Assembly: GCF_038502225.1 (NCBI RefSeq)
Contig: NC_091369.1
Span: 17,939,091 to 18,003,090 of the forward strand
Length of the DNA: 64,000 bases
From: Cherax quadricarinatus
Lineage: Eukaryota; Arthropoda; Malacostraca; Decapoda; Parastacidae
Reading direction: 5' to 3'
This document shows, piece by piece, positions 51,295 to 61,057 of the stretch. The position numbers and the translations under genes are program-made. Each line of letters starts with the position of its first letter. The stretch's first letter is position 1. The notes under the pieces are model-generated. The model was not told the DNA's origin, ran no database searches, and saw only the letters and a list, made by a program, of their open reading frames with translations.

Positions 51295-52500
51295 TTTCTC
51301 CTCCTATTCCATGTGCCTTAAGTTTTCTCAATAGCCTGTTATATGGAACTCTGTCGAAAGCCTTACTGAAGTTCCTATACACTATATCATATTCGTTCCA
51401 TGATCTACCTCCTCAAACACCTTAGTGAAAAAAGTTAGTAAATTCGTAAGACAGGAACGCCCCTTTGTAAAATCATGTTGAGATTCATTAATCAATCTGT
51501 GCCTATCAAGATGGCTACGAATTGCTTCGGCAATTATTGATTCCATAAATTTTCCCACTATGCAGGTAAGGCTTATTGGTCTATAGTTTGAAGTCGAGGA
51601 GCTGTCACCTGCCTTGTAAATAGGTATTACATTTGCCATTTTCCACTTATTAGGCATTATGCCAGCTTGTTGTGATATATTAAAAAGATTAGCCAAAGGT
51701 ATGCTAAGTTCCTCTTTACATTTATTTAACACTCTTGCAAGCAGTTCATCAGGACCTGGGGATTTGTTAGGTTTTAGTTTCTCTATTTGTCTGAGGACCA
51801 TGTCACTAGTTACCGCAATCGTGCATAGTTTATTATCGCCCTGTTCTACATAATCTATTATTTCAGAAATATCGCTAGTATTCCCCTGGGTGAAACTGAG
51901 AGGAAGTAGATATTGAGAATTTAGCACATATCCTCATCACTGTCAGTGATCTGACCAGAATTACTCTTAAGTGGGCCTATCTTGTCCCTAATCTTACTTC
52001 TGTATACCTGAAGGCACACCCTTTGTCTGACCTTTTTGTCTCTGTTTCAAAAAGCACGGTCCATATATCTTACCTGAGAATCTCCTACTATTAAAATATT
52101 CTTACCTTGATTAGCAGGGGAATCAGTGCACTCGTCCTGGAGAACAGAGAACCGATTTCCTACCTTCACATCTTCTCTGTTAACCCTCCTTATCTTCCTT
52201 CTTCCTGAACTGTGAACCACTTGCCACTTAAAGCAGCTGCCACTATCACTGCTAGTGACCATTTCCTCATTACCAGCTAAATCCTTCTCACACTCACCCC
52301 CAAACTCATCTTGACGAAGCTTCAGCCTCCTATTTTCCTCCTGAAGAAGTAGAACCTCCTCCTTCAACACCTGAACCTGAGATTATAAAACACTAAAACA
52401 AGCCATTGTACTTGGTAACACCCCACGCAAACTCCGAGAGAGCTTAGGACAGGTATAACCGCAGGTGACAACTGACCTCAACGAAAGTGTAGCAGTGACA
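51295..52500 (-). mobile_element. Family D CR1-like copy D4, internally deleted
   Basis: The minus strand carries the ORF1 coiled-coil part (52047-52370: VLLLQEENRRLKLRQDE), then a jump at about 51990-52020 to the end of the linker. It continues with RT fingers (KLKPNKSPGPDELLARVL), MESIIAEAIRSHLDRHRLIN, HDFTKGRSCLTNLLTFFT and FSKAFDRVPYNRLLRKLKAH, where the gap cuts it. The esterase and the endonuclease are missing. The motif YMDFSKAF is read as YRNFSKAF, with loss of the first RT aspartate. Confidence 0.87.
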
Positions 52501-52713
52501 TGGAAAAACATTTACTGGTGCGGATGGAAGATCAAAATTAGTCACAACGTGCCTCTATGCTGAGCCATTATCCAGTCCAGGGACTAAGTCTCTAATTCTA
52601 TGAAGATTGAGAGAGGTGAGGAAGCTGTTGAAGATAAATTCGAAGCTAGCAGACGCTGGTTTAATCTTCTGACTTCTTACAATAAATACCACTCACCTCT
52701 CACCCTACGTTAA
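52501..52713. other. Unassigned interval
   Basis: No recognised feature; probably dehydrogenase intron or intergenic DNA. Confidence 0.4.
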
Positions 52714-52835
52714 CCCTTAAACTCTCCAACCAGATCTATATTCACTTGCGTAGTGCTCCAAAAGTAGATCTACGTTTTTTTAACATATTTTCAAATGCTG
52801 AAAAACCGTAGATCTACGTTTAGACAGTTTAAGGG
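52714..52835. mobile_element. 122-bp MITE with TTAA target duplication (piggyBac-like)
   Basis: It starts CCCTTAAACT and ends AGTTTAAGGG, perfect inverted ends, with TTAA on both sides (52710-52713 and 52836-52839). Inside are two copies of GTAGATCTACG, each self-complementary. TTAA duplication and CCC/GGG termini are diagnostic of piggyBac-type transposition. There is no coding. Confidence 0.87.
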
Positions 52836-53111
52836 TTAAGGCTAAAAATATTTTACGGTAAATAATGGGTCTATTGCATATGCATTTTTTTTTTTTTATT
52901 TTTTTTTTTTTAGGTTTAGTTCTATTGCTAACTTAATATTTGATAGTGTAAATGTGTTATCGAGCATTTATATACATTTAAAAGTGAAAAAAGTGGTACC
53001 CACCATATAAGCAGAGTCCTCCTGTAATCTTAGAGAAAAATAGTTGAAGAATAGCAGAAAATCACTGAAAGTGATCACAGGTATATCACAGGTTCTTGAG
53101 TAATTATTTAC

Positions 53112-53332
53112 CTTCGTTCCACAGTAAATCTGCAAAAGCGGAAGAGGAAAACTCCCTGCCATTGAGCTGATGTTGACAATGGCCCCTTTCCTGCGTGCCA
53201 TCATGCCAGGCAACACTAACTTGATCATAGCTGGTACAGCTGCAGAGTTGACATTCAAAAGTGCCCAGATATCGTCTTCAGGTGCATCTTTGAAGAGACA
53301 TGGAATAGAGCCAACCACTCCAACATTGTTCA
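53112..53332 (-). CDS. HSD17B12-like short-chain dehydrogenase/reductase, internal exon
   Basis: On the minus strand the acceptor TTTCAG lies at 53333-53338 and the donor GTAAAT follows at 53111. It encodes NNVGVVGSIPCLFKDAPEDD, NVNSAAVPAMIKLVLPGMMA, then RRKGAIVNISSMAGSFPLPL and LQIYCGTK. NNVG is the SDR NNAG motif. The ISS serine and Y-x3-K (YCGTK) are the catalytic residues. The LVLPGM...KGAI-NISS...P-PLL-IY pattern is that of very-long-chain 3-oxoacyl-CoA reductases/17-beta-hydroxysteroid dehydrogenase 12, which are membrane-associated ER enzymes. The NADP-binding Rossmann exon and the C-terminal exons are not visible here. An inactive HSDL1-type relative is less likely because the catalytic residues are present. 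Confidence 0.88.
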
Positions 53333-53458
53333 CTGAAATTGAGGGAGCAAAATGTTAATCAAGCAAGCTTAACTGGTAAGAAATACTGAATAACATAAAC
53401 AGATTTTGTAAGACACCTGCCATCTCCCACCAAGGTAAGGTGACCAGAAAATACTTGG

Positions 53459-54157
53459 CGTTTACCTGGAGAGAGTTTCGGGGTCAACGCCTCTGAGGCC
53501 CAGCCTGTGACCAGGCCTCATGGTGGATCAGGGCCTGATCAACCAGGTTGTTACTGTTGGCCACACGTAAACCGATGTATGAACCACAACCCAGATAATC
53601 AGGTACCGATTTTAGGTCCCTGTCCAAAGTCTTCTTGAAGACAGCCAGGGGTCTTTTGGTAATCCACCTTTTGTATTATGGAAGGTAGCTGAACAGTCTT
53701 GGGGCCCTGACACTTATGGTGTTGTCTCTTATCGTGCCCCTGTTTTTCATTGGAGAGATGTTGCATCGCTTGCTGAGTCCTTTAAAAAGCTTTCATAGGG
53801 AGTGATTTTCGTGTGCAAATTTGGTACTAATCCCTCTAGGATTTTCCAGGTTCATATGATCATATATCTCTCCCGCATGCGTTCCAGGGAGTACAGGTCG
53901 ACGAACTTTAACCGTTCCCAGTAATTTAAGTGTTTTACAGCACTTATGTGTGCCGTGAAGGTTCTCTGTACATTTTCTATGTCATCAATTTCACCTGCCT
54001 TAAGAGGCACTGTTAGTGTGTAGCGATATTCCAGCCTAGATTTAACAAGTGACCTGAAGAGTGTCATTATGGGCTTGGCATCACTAATTTTGACGGTTCT
54101 CATTACCCATCCATTCAGTTTTCTAACAGATGCAATTGACACAATGGTGTGGTCTTA
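53459..54157 (-). mobile_element. Family C CR1-like 3' fragment (C4)
   Basis: The minus strand starts at SIASVRKLNGWVMRTVKISD (about 54140) and continues with PIMTLFRSLVKSRLEYRYTL and WERLKFVDLYSLERMRERYM. It then degrades into the GPRLFS and PDYLGCGSY region and a 3' UTR ending with CTCTCCAGGTAAACGCC. It is 5'-truncated and frameshifted near 53850. Confidence 0.87.
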
Positions 54158-54189
54158 GGAAGTGAGTATATTGTTATTGATAAACATTA

Positions 54190-54680
54190 ATTTCAGGTCA
54201 AAGGAGACTTGAACCTATGATCCTTGGAACAAGGTATGCAGTGCTCTACTCACCGTACCACACTGGACGAATACCTTGGCACCCAGCCAATGCTAGACGT
54301 TTTGGTCCAAGGCAGCCAGGATTCAGGCAGGTGGTGTTAGCTATTCATCTTATCTCCTGCATGCGCCGACTGACGAGAAATTTGTACAATGTTTAGAATT
54401 CACAGAACAGGCGAAATATTCACAAACACTAAACTCAGGTCAAAGGAGACTCGAACCTACGAACTTAAGAACAAGGAACACAGTGCTCTACCCACCGTAA
54501 CACACTGGATGTTCTGCGAATTCTAAACATTGTAAAAATCTCTCGTCAGTCGATGCATGCAGGGGATGAGATGAAATAACTAACACCACCTGTCTGAATG
54601 CTGACTGCCTTGGACCAAAACGTCTAGCATTGGCTGGGCGCCAAAGTATTGGTCCAGTGTGATATGGTGAGTGTGAGGTA
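54190..54680. mobile_element. Palindromic element with internal tRNA-like module
   Basis: Inverted arms at about 54265-54405 and 54510-54665 match over about 145 bp; for example CCAATGCTAGACGTTTTGGT lies opposite ACCAAAACGTCTAGCATTGG. Between them a minus-strand tRNA-like module has A-box-like GGTGGGTAGAGCACTGTG and B box AGGTTCGAGTCTCC (about 54440-54510). The same module occurs outside the left arm (54196-54262). The architecture equals that of 35876-36400 with unrelated arm sequence. Confidence 0.68.
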
Positions 54681-54749
54681 AAAGTTCAACAGATAGGAGT
54701 AGCGAGCAAGTATATGGTGACGATAGTTTGATTGCCAGTCTGCTTGTTG

Positions 54750-54960
54750 AGGTACCTGGAGGTTACCTGGAGGTTATTCCGGGGATCAACGCCCCCGCGG
54801 CCCGGTCCATGACCAGGCCTCCCGATGGATCATGGCCTGATCAACTAGGCTGTTACTGCTGGCCGCACGCAGTCCGACGTACGAGCCACAGCCCGGCTGA
54901 TCCGGCACTGACTTTAGGTATCTGTCCAGCTCTCTCTTGAAGGCAGCCAGGTAGGGTCAG
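54750..54960 (-). mobile_element. Family C 3'-end fragment (C5)
   Basis: The minus strand is the last part of the RT (AAFKRELDRYLKSVPDQPGC-like) and the 3' UTR, with two tail repeats of CCTCCAGGTAA at 54752-54775. Confidence 0.85.
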
Positions 54961-55767
54961 TGTCTAGCTCCTGCTTCCCCCCTCCTTTTTTCCACCCAGA
55001 AAGGTGACGTGTGGGGCTCCAACCAAATGGATAATCACTTGACTCACAGCTCCCAGCACAACTGTAAGTAAAAGCCTCTGCTCCTATTCTAGTGGATATA
55101 TTGGTTAAAAGCTTCACTTTTAACCAATTCTAAGACTTTGTTTATTTTGCCTTGATTTCCAGGTTTTGCTTTTAAATCCTCACCATTCTTTTAAGTGCCT
55201 TGCACTTATCATGGAAAGTGATTTCTCAAGCAGTGGGTAACTTTTGTCTCTTTCTAGCTTGGAATATCAGCTTGGGTCATCTGGCAACCACAGAAACAGT
55301 GCTGAAGGAGACTAACTTCATATGAGTTCTGGGATGTCACCTTTTGATCTACATACCTGATGAGTGTAGCCAACCCATGGCAACTACCCCTCATCTTTGC
55401 AGTGGTGAAGGACCTGCATTCCTATCATCTTGACGGATTATTCAAGGCTAGATACACTGTGACGAACCAGTTGTTGGGTTGTCACTCAACAGCTGTGACC
55501 CCCCCCACATCATCAGCAACGGCTACAATTTATATAAGGCACAGTGTCAACATCAACCAGACACCCCAGTCTAACTGTACGTATTAGCGTTGAATTCAAA
55601 TATCATTTTTATATTTAATTTTTCATTTCTCTTTCACTTAGGATAAAAGTTCATATTTAAATGTTTTATATTTTCAATTCTAACAATAAAGTGTTTATAT
55701 CTGTATGCTATTCTTCTTTTTCTATTCATTAATTTTCCTAAGGAGGAGCGAGCCTTGGTAAGACCTA
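54961..55767. other. Unassigned interval
   Basis: I recognise no domain, element end or splice-flanked exon in these about 800 bp. The short frame at 55360-55587 shows no known motif. Confidence 0.45.
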
Positions 55768-55896
55768 GTGACTGGTACACGCTGGTTAAACATCTGCTTG
55801 TAATTACTTGATGTGGAAGTAACCATGATGCTTGCCCTTCTGAGAGGGCTGGGCCCCTCAGGGCTGATACCCCCGCTAATGGAGAAAATTTCTCAG
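55768..55896 (+). repeat. Direct repeat, likely element 5' region (first copy)
   Basis: GACTGGTACACGCTGGTTAA...GGGCTGGGCCCCTCAGGGCT recurs at 59751-59895 with few changes plus an 18-bp insertion. Here it lies about 350 bp upstream of family-C ORF2, so it may be 5' UTR of that family. Confidence 0.75.
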
Positions 55897-56234
55897 AACA
55901 GTGTAGTCGTCATACAAGACTGTGGGGTTTTGCATACAAACAAGCAAGTCTTATAATAAGTGAACTGTATGGGGCTTAGCTTGATGTCTCCACATTCTGC
56001 AGCCGCATCCAGAATGCTCTTGGAGTCATCGATTTAACCACACTTGGGCTGTAATAAAGATTAATGATAAGTATAATTACCCTTAAGGGGTATTGTGTGA
56101 GTATTTCATGAATAACTGTATATTGAAATTATACACACTGGTGAGGGCTCGATGGCCCTCTGATCACCGGGTAATGGTACCCCAAATAAAACACGAAACT
56201 GGATATCCGCTGCGCAGCTGACCTACCCCCCCCC
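55897..56234 (+). other. Probable 5' non-coding part of family C element
   Basis: It lies between the direct repeat and the ORF2 start. No frame was recognised, and the ORF1 sequence seen in copy C7 is absent. Confidence 0.4.
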
Positions 56235-58145
56235 CCAGTACCAACAATACCACCAGTCCGATGACATTCTTCTTTGCAAATATACAGGGTCTAAAGCCAG
56301 CAACAAACAACAAAATACCTTTCATCCGTGGACTGCTTGCAGAGGCAAAGGCAATGTTCGCGGCTTTCACTGAGACCCACATAAAGGATCACTTGGACAA
56401 CGAAATGTGGATCCCAGGTTACAACCTATACAGATGCGACAGAGTGAACAGGCAAAAGGGGGGGGGTTGGCCTGTATATTGCAGAGTCACTTGTGTGCAC
56501 AGAACTGCTGAATGCCTCAAATGATGTAGTGGAAGTTTTAGCAGTAAAGATCGAGAACCAAAACCTAGTCATTGTGGTAGTCTACAAGCCTCCGGATGCA
56601 ACATCCCAGCAATTCCAGGAACAGCTGTTAAAAATTGTCTGGAAAATCTGCCAGCTCCTGCACCCAACATCTTGCTCCTGGGGGATTTCAACTTAAGGCA
56701 TCTAAAATGGAGGAATATAGCAAATAATATCTTTGCAGTAATAACACCAGGAGGCAGGTCTGATGAAAACTCACACTCACACGAGCTTTTAAATCTCTGC
56801 ACAAAATTCAATTTAAACCAGCAAATAATAGAGCCTACTAGACTGGAGAATACACTAGACCTCATCTTCACTAACAATGATGATCTGATACGAAATGTCA
56901 CCATATCAAAAACAATATACTCAGATCACAACATAATTGAGGTTCAGACATGTATGCGCGGAGCCCCAGACCGACATAATGAGATTAGTCACGAGTGACC
57001 ATTCACCAAATACAACTTCAATAACAAAAACATAAAGTGGGACCAAGTAAACCAAATCCTAACCGATATAAGCTGGGAAGATATACTAAGCAACACAGAC
57101 CCCAACTTATGCCTAGAACAGATTAACTCGGTGGCGCTCGATGTATGCACAAGGCTTATTCCTCTAAGAAAAAGGAGGAGTAGATGTAAAATAGAAAGGG
57201 ACAGGCGCTCCCTTTACAGGCGACGGAAAAGAATAACAGAGCAGCTAAAAGAGGTCAATATGTCTGAAAGGCGTAGGGAGACACTGGTCAGAGTAATAAC
57301 AAACATCAAACTTAAGCTAAAGGAATCTTATAGGAGTCAGGAATCGCGGGAAGAACTAAAAGCCATAAATGAAATCGAAAGAAACCTAAAGTATTTCTTC
57401 TCCTATGCCAAATCAAAGTCGAGAACAACGTCCAGTATTGGGCCCCTACTTAAACAATGGGTTTAGAACAGGTCGCTCCTGTCTGTCTCAACTATTGGAT
57501 CACTACGACAAGGTCCTAGATGCACTAGAAGACAAAAAGAATGCAGATATAATATATACAGACTTTGCAAAAGCCTTCGACAAGTGTGACCATGGCGTAA
57601 TAGCGCACAAAATGCTTGCTAAAGGAATAACAGGAAAAGTCGGTCGATGGATCTATAATTTCCTCACTAACAGAACACAGAGAGTAGTAGTCAACAGAGT
57701 AAAGTCCGAGGCAACTACGGTGAAAAGCTCTGTTCCACAAGGCACAGTACTTGCTCCCATCTTGTTTCTCATCCTCAAATCTGACATAGACAAGGATGTC
57801 AGCCACAGCAATGTGTCTTCCTTTGCAGATGACACCCGAATCTGCATGACAGTGTCTTCCATTGCAGACACTGCAAGGCTCCAGGCGGACATCAACCAAG
57901 TCTTTCAGTGGGCTGCAGAAAACAATATGAAGTTTAACGATGAGAAATTTCAATTACTCAGATAAGGCAAACACGAGGAAATTAAATCGTCATCAGAGTA
58001 CAAAGCAAATTCTGGCCACAAGATAGAGCGAGACACCAACGTCAAGGACCTGGGAGTGATCATGTCGGAGGATCTCACCTTCAAGGACCATAACATTGTA
58101 TCAATCGCATCTGCTAGAAAAATGACAGGATGGATAATGAGAATC
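56235..58145 (+). mobile_element. Family C CR1-like ORF2 (copy C6), degenerate
   Basis: The endonuclease starts MTFFFANIQGLKPATNN and has FAAFTETHIKDHLDN, VVVYKPPDATSQQ, LLGDFNLRHLKW and YSDHNIIEV (56261-56998). It has frame changes at the G run near 56462 and near 56630. The linker (57131-57400) jumps at about 57445 straight into FRTGRSCLSQLLDHYDKVLD, so the RT fingers are deleted. The palm follows (YTDFAKAFDKCDHG, SSVPQGTVLAPILF, SSFADDTRI at 57540-57840), then a thumb ending at SARKMTGWIMR. It stops at 58145 against antisense family D, with no 3' end. Confidence 0.87.
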
Positions 58146-59704
58146 ATCCTGGAGTGCTCTAGTGTCCTCATTAGAATGAATTGGACGGCCTATTTTGGTG
58201 TCATCAGCAAATTTGCTTATGTCGCTATTTATTCCCTCATCTGTGTCGTTTATGTAAACTGTGAACAACAACGGGCCCAACACTGACCCCTGAGGAACAC
58301 CGCTTGTGACGTGTCCCAATTCTGATTTCTCCCCATTTATGCAAACTCTCTGCTGCCTATTTGTCAGCCATGCATCTACCCAGGAAAAAATTTCTTCTAT
58401 TCCGTGTGCCTTAAGTTTCCTCAATAGCCTCTGGTGTGGAACTCTATCGAAAGCCTTACTGAAGTCCATATACACAATATCATATTCATTACCATGATCT
58501 ACCTCCTCAAACACCTTAGTGAAAAAAGTTAGCAAATTCGTAAGACAGGAACGCCCCTTTGTAAAACCGTGTTGAGATTCATTAATCAATCTGTACCTAT
58601 CAAGATGGCTACGAATTGCTTCGGCAATTATTGATTACATAAATTTTCCCACTATGGAGGTAAGGCTTATTGGTCTATAGTTCGAAGCCAAGGACCTGTC
58701 ACCTGCCTTGTAAATAGGTATTACATTTGCCATTTTCCACTTATCAGGCACTATGCCAGTTTGTAGTGACATGTTAAAAAGATTTGCCAAAGGTATGCTA
58801 AGTTCCTCTTTACATTCCTTTAACACCCTTGCAAACAGTTCATCAGGGCCTGGGGATTTGTTAGGTTTTAGTTTCTCTATTTGTCTGAGGACCATGTCAC
58901 TAGTTACCGCAATCGTACATAGTTTATCACCATCCTGTTCTACGTAATCTATTATTTCAGGAATATTGCTAGTATTTTCCTGGGTGAAAACTGAGAGGAT
59001 GTAGGTATTTAGAATTTCACACATATCCTTATCACTGTCAGTGATCTGACCAGAGTTACTCTTAAGTGGGCCAATCTTGTCCCTAATCTTACTTCTGTAT
59101 ACCTGAAAGAACCCTTTTGGGTTAGTATTTGAATCCCTTGCGACCTTAGCCTCATAATCCCTTTTTGCTTTTCTTATTCCTTTCTTTATTTCTCTCTTTA
59201 ACTGAATATATTGATTTCTTAACTGCCCATCCCCTTTTTTGATACGCCTATATATGCCTCTCTTTTGACCAATGAGATGTTTTAATCTATTGTTCATCCA
59301 TTTGGGATCATTTTTGTTAGATCTAATTTCCCTACTCTGAACAAAAGTTGTCGTGGCAGCTAGAACTATGCTCTGAAAAAGTCATATTGGCAACCAAGAT
59401 CACCTTCCTGACCCATAGTCAGGACATCCCAATTTAGCCCACCCAGGTAATTTTTCAGTCCCACGAAGTCGGCCAAGCGAAAATCTGTGACAGAGATTTG
59501 ATTACAGTTATCTGGGTAATTCCATGATATATTGAAACTAAGTGATTTGTGATGACTTCCCTCAAGCTCATCATTAATCTCAAGGTTATTAATAAGTGAA
59601 TCTTTGTTGGCAAGAACTAAGTCAAGCAGATTGTTTCCTCTAGTTGGTTCTGTCACAACCTGTTCTAAAAAGCAATCCTGAACCGTATCAAGATTGTCTC
59701 TCAT
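58146..59704 (-). mobile_element. Family D CR1-like copy D5, lacking both ends
   Basis: The minus strand carries the endonuclease end (TEPTRGNNLLDLVLANKDSL and HHKSLSFNISW, 59366-59704), the linker and RT fingers (58635-59297: SPGPDELFARVLKECKEEL), and the palm (58101-58589: YMDFSKAFDRVPHQRLL, SGVPQGSVLGPLLF, SKFADDTKIG). It stops after HSNEDTRALQ at the junction with family C. In the endonuclease SDH is changed to SHH. A stop splits the RT near 58635 (MESIIAEAI region). The thumb and 3' tail are missing. Confidence 0.87.
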
Positions 59705-59750
59705 TAAACTACACTATTTGCAACTATTTGCAAAGACGTGGCGTGACCTG

Positions 59751-59895
59751 GTGACTGGTACACGCTGGTTAAACATCTGCTTGTAATTGCTTGATGTGGA
59801 AGTAAACAAGATGCTTGCCCCTTCTGAGAGGGCTGGGCCCCTCAGGGCTGAAAAGGGCTGATGGGGGCTGATACCCCACCTCCTGGAGAAAATTT
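59751..59895 (+). repeat. Direct repeat, second copy
   Basis: This copy matches 55768-55896, with an extra GGGCTGAAAAGGGCTGATG-type duplication. Here it is followed by antisense family-C ORF1 sequence. Confidence 0.75.
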
Positions 59896-59904
59896 TTCCA
59901 CAAA

Positions 59905-60470
59905 AGGTTGCATCCTCCTGCTGTCATGCGAGCATTGCATTTTCTGGGTGGTCATTATTATTATTATTATCAAAAAGAAGCGCTAAGCCACAAGGGCTAT
60001 ACAGCTCTGGGGTGGTCAAAGTTTCACGTTCCATCTGTTTTTCCAGATAATTCATGCCTGCGGATACCTAAGGTATAGAATCTGCATAGGTTTGATTTCT
60101 GTTTGCCTTGGTTTTTTGTGGCTGCATTCCATACTGATGGGTTTTTTTTCTGTTTCCTTACTGGCTTCAGCACTTGTATTAACAATGGTGCCTTCACCAG
60201 TATTTTCTGGTATTTTAATTTCATTATTCCTTGGGGCATCCCTTTTTTGGAAATTTCTATGCATACTTGCAAAATTAGCAAGAACTGTTGACACAGACAC
60301 CCCAGGTTGTTTCTCCCAGGCTTAAAAATGGCTCTTGCAATTAACTTCCAATTGCTGTTGCTGCTGACATGAGAATGTACAAAACGTAGAGTTAACTCAC
60401 TTGGTGGAAGGAGCTTGATGTTCCCTGACCCTCTGGATACCACATTTCAATCCAAAGTGTCCGGTTGCAC
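59905..60470 (-). mobile_element. Family C ORF1 CCCH zinc-finger fragment, antisense
   Basis: The minus strand has NPSVWNAATKNQGKQKSNLC, RFYTLGIRRHELSGKTDGT and, beyond a SINE insertion, the HPKK-like and MTAGGCN end. This matches the zinc-finger part of the ORF1 at 61740-61970. SINE S2b splits it at 59954-60009. Confidence 0.78.
59954..60009 (-). mobile_element. Short SINE S2b with 8-bp target duplication
   Basis: It is a 56-bp insert with (ATT)n at its left (minus-strand 3') end and GAAGCGCTAAGCC, like S2 at 40303-40471. It is flanked by GGGTGGTC on both sides (59946-59953 and 60010-60017) and interrupts the GHPKK/DHPKK codons of the antisense ORF1. Confidence 0.88.
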
Positions 60471-60619
60471 TCAACCACAGATTAGCTACCTACTTTTCTC
60501 CAATGCCGGCTGACTATGTTGCTAGGAATTGCAGATTTCAGAGGGAGAAGATAGGCACCTTGGGCTACCACAAACCCTGCCCACACTGGGCTTGAAGAGT
60601 GTGGCAGCTGCATAGCAGC
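60471..60619. other. Unassigned interval between ORF1 fragments
   Basis: No recognised feature. Confidence 0.4.
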
Positions 60620-60960
60620 AGACAATGTCAGGAGGTGCAAAGGCAGCATGCACTACAGGATCCTTTTGGAGTATACATTTCAGCGTTTTTTTTCATGGAC
60701 TGACGAATGACACATTTCAGGGTGAAATAAAGAGATAAAGAGTTGCACCCTCCTGTTGTCATGTGGGTGAAGCATTTTTTGGGATGGTCAAAAGTGCATG
60801 TCCCACCTGTTTTTCCAGATGTAACATGCCTGCAGATACCCAAGGCATAGAATTTACATAGAGTGGATCTTTTTGTGCCAAGATATTTTGTGGCTGCATT
60901 CCCTAGTGGTGCACTTTTTCGGAATCCTCGGGCGGATTCAAACGGTTTCATTGGAAATAA
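60620..60960 (-). mobile_element. Family C ORF1 CCCH zinc-finger fragment, antisense (second)
   Basis: The minus strand reads APLGNAATKYLGTKRSTLCK, FYALGICRHVTSGKTGGTCT, FDHPKKCFTHMTTGGCNSLS, then degraded sequence. It is parallel to the plus-strand ORF1 that follows at 61058, so two antisense fragments and one sense copy lie within 2 kb. Confidence 0.82.
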
Positions 60961-61057
60961 AGCAAAATCGGAAGAACTGTTAAAAAAAAATTAAAGTCAT
61001 CGGGGAATTATAGACTAGCTACCTAAGAGAGTTGTCCAGTATTGTAAGAGGACCACC

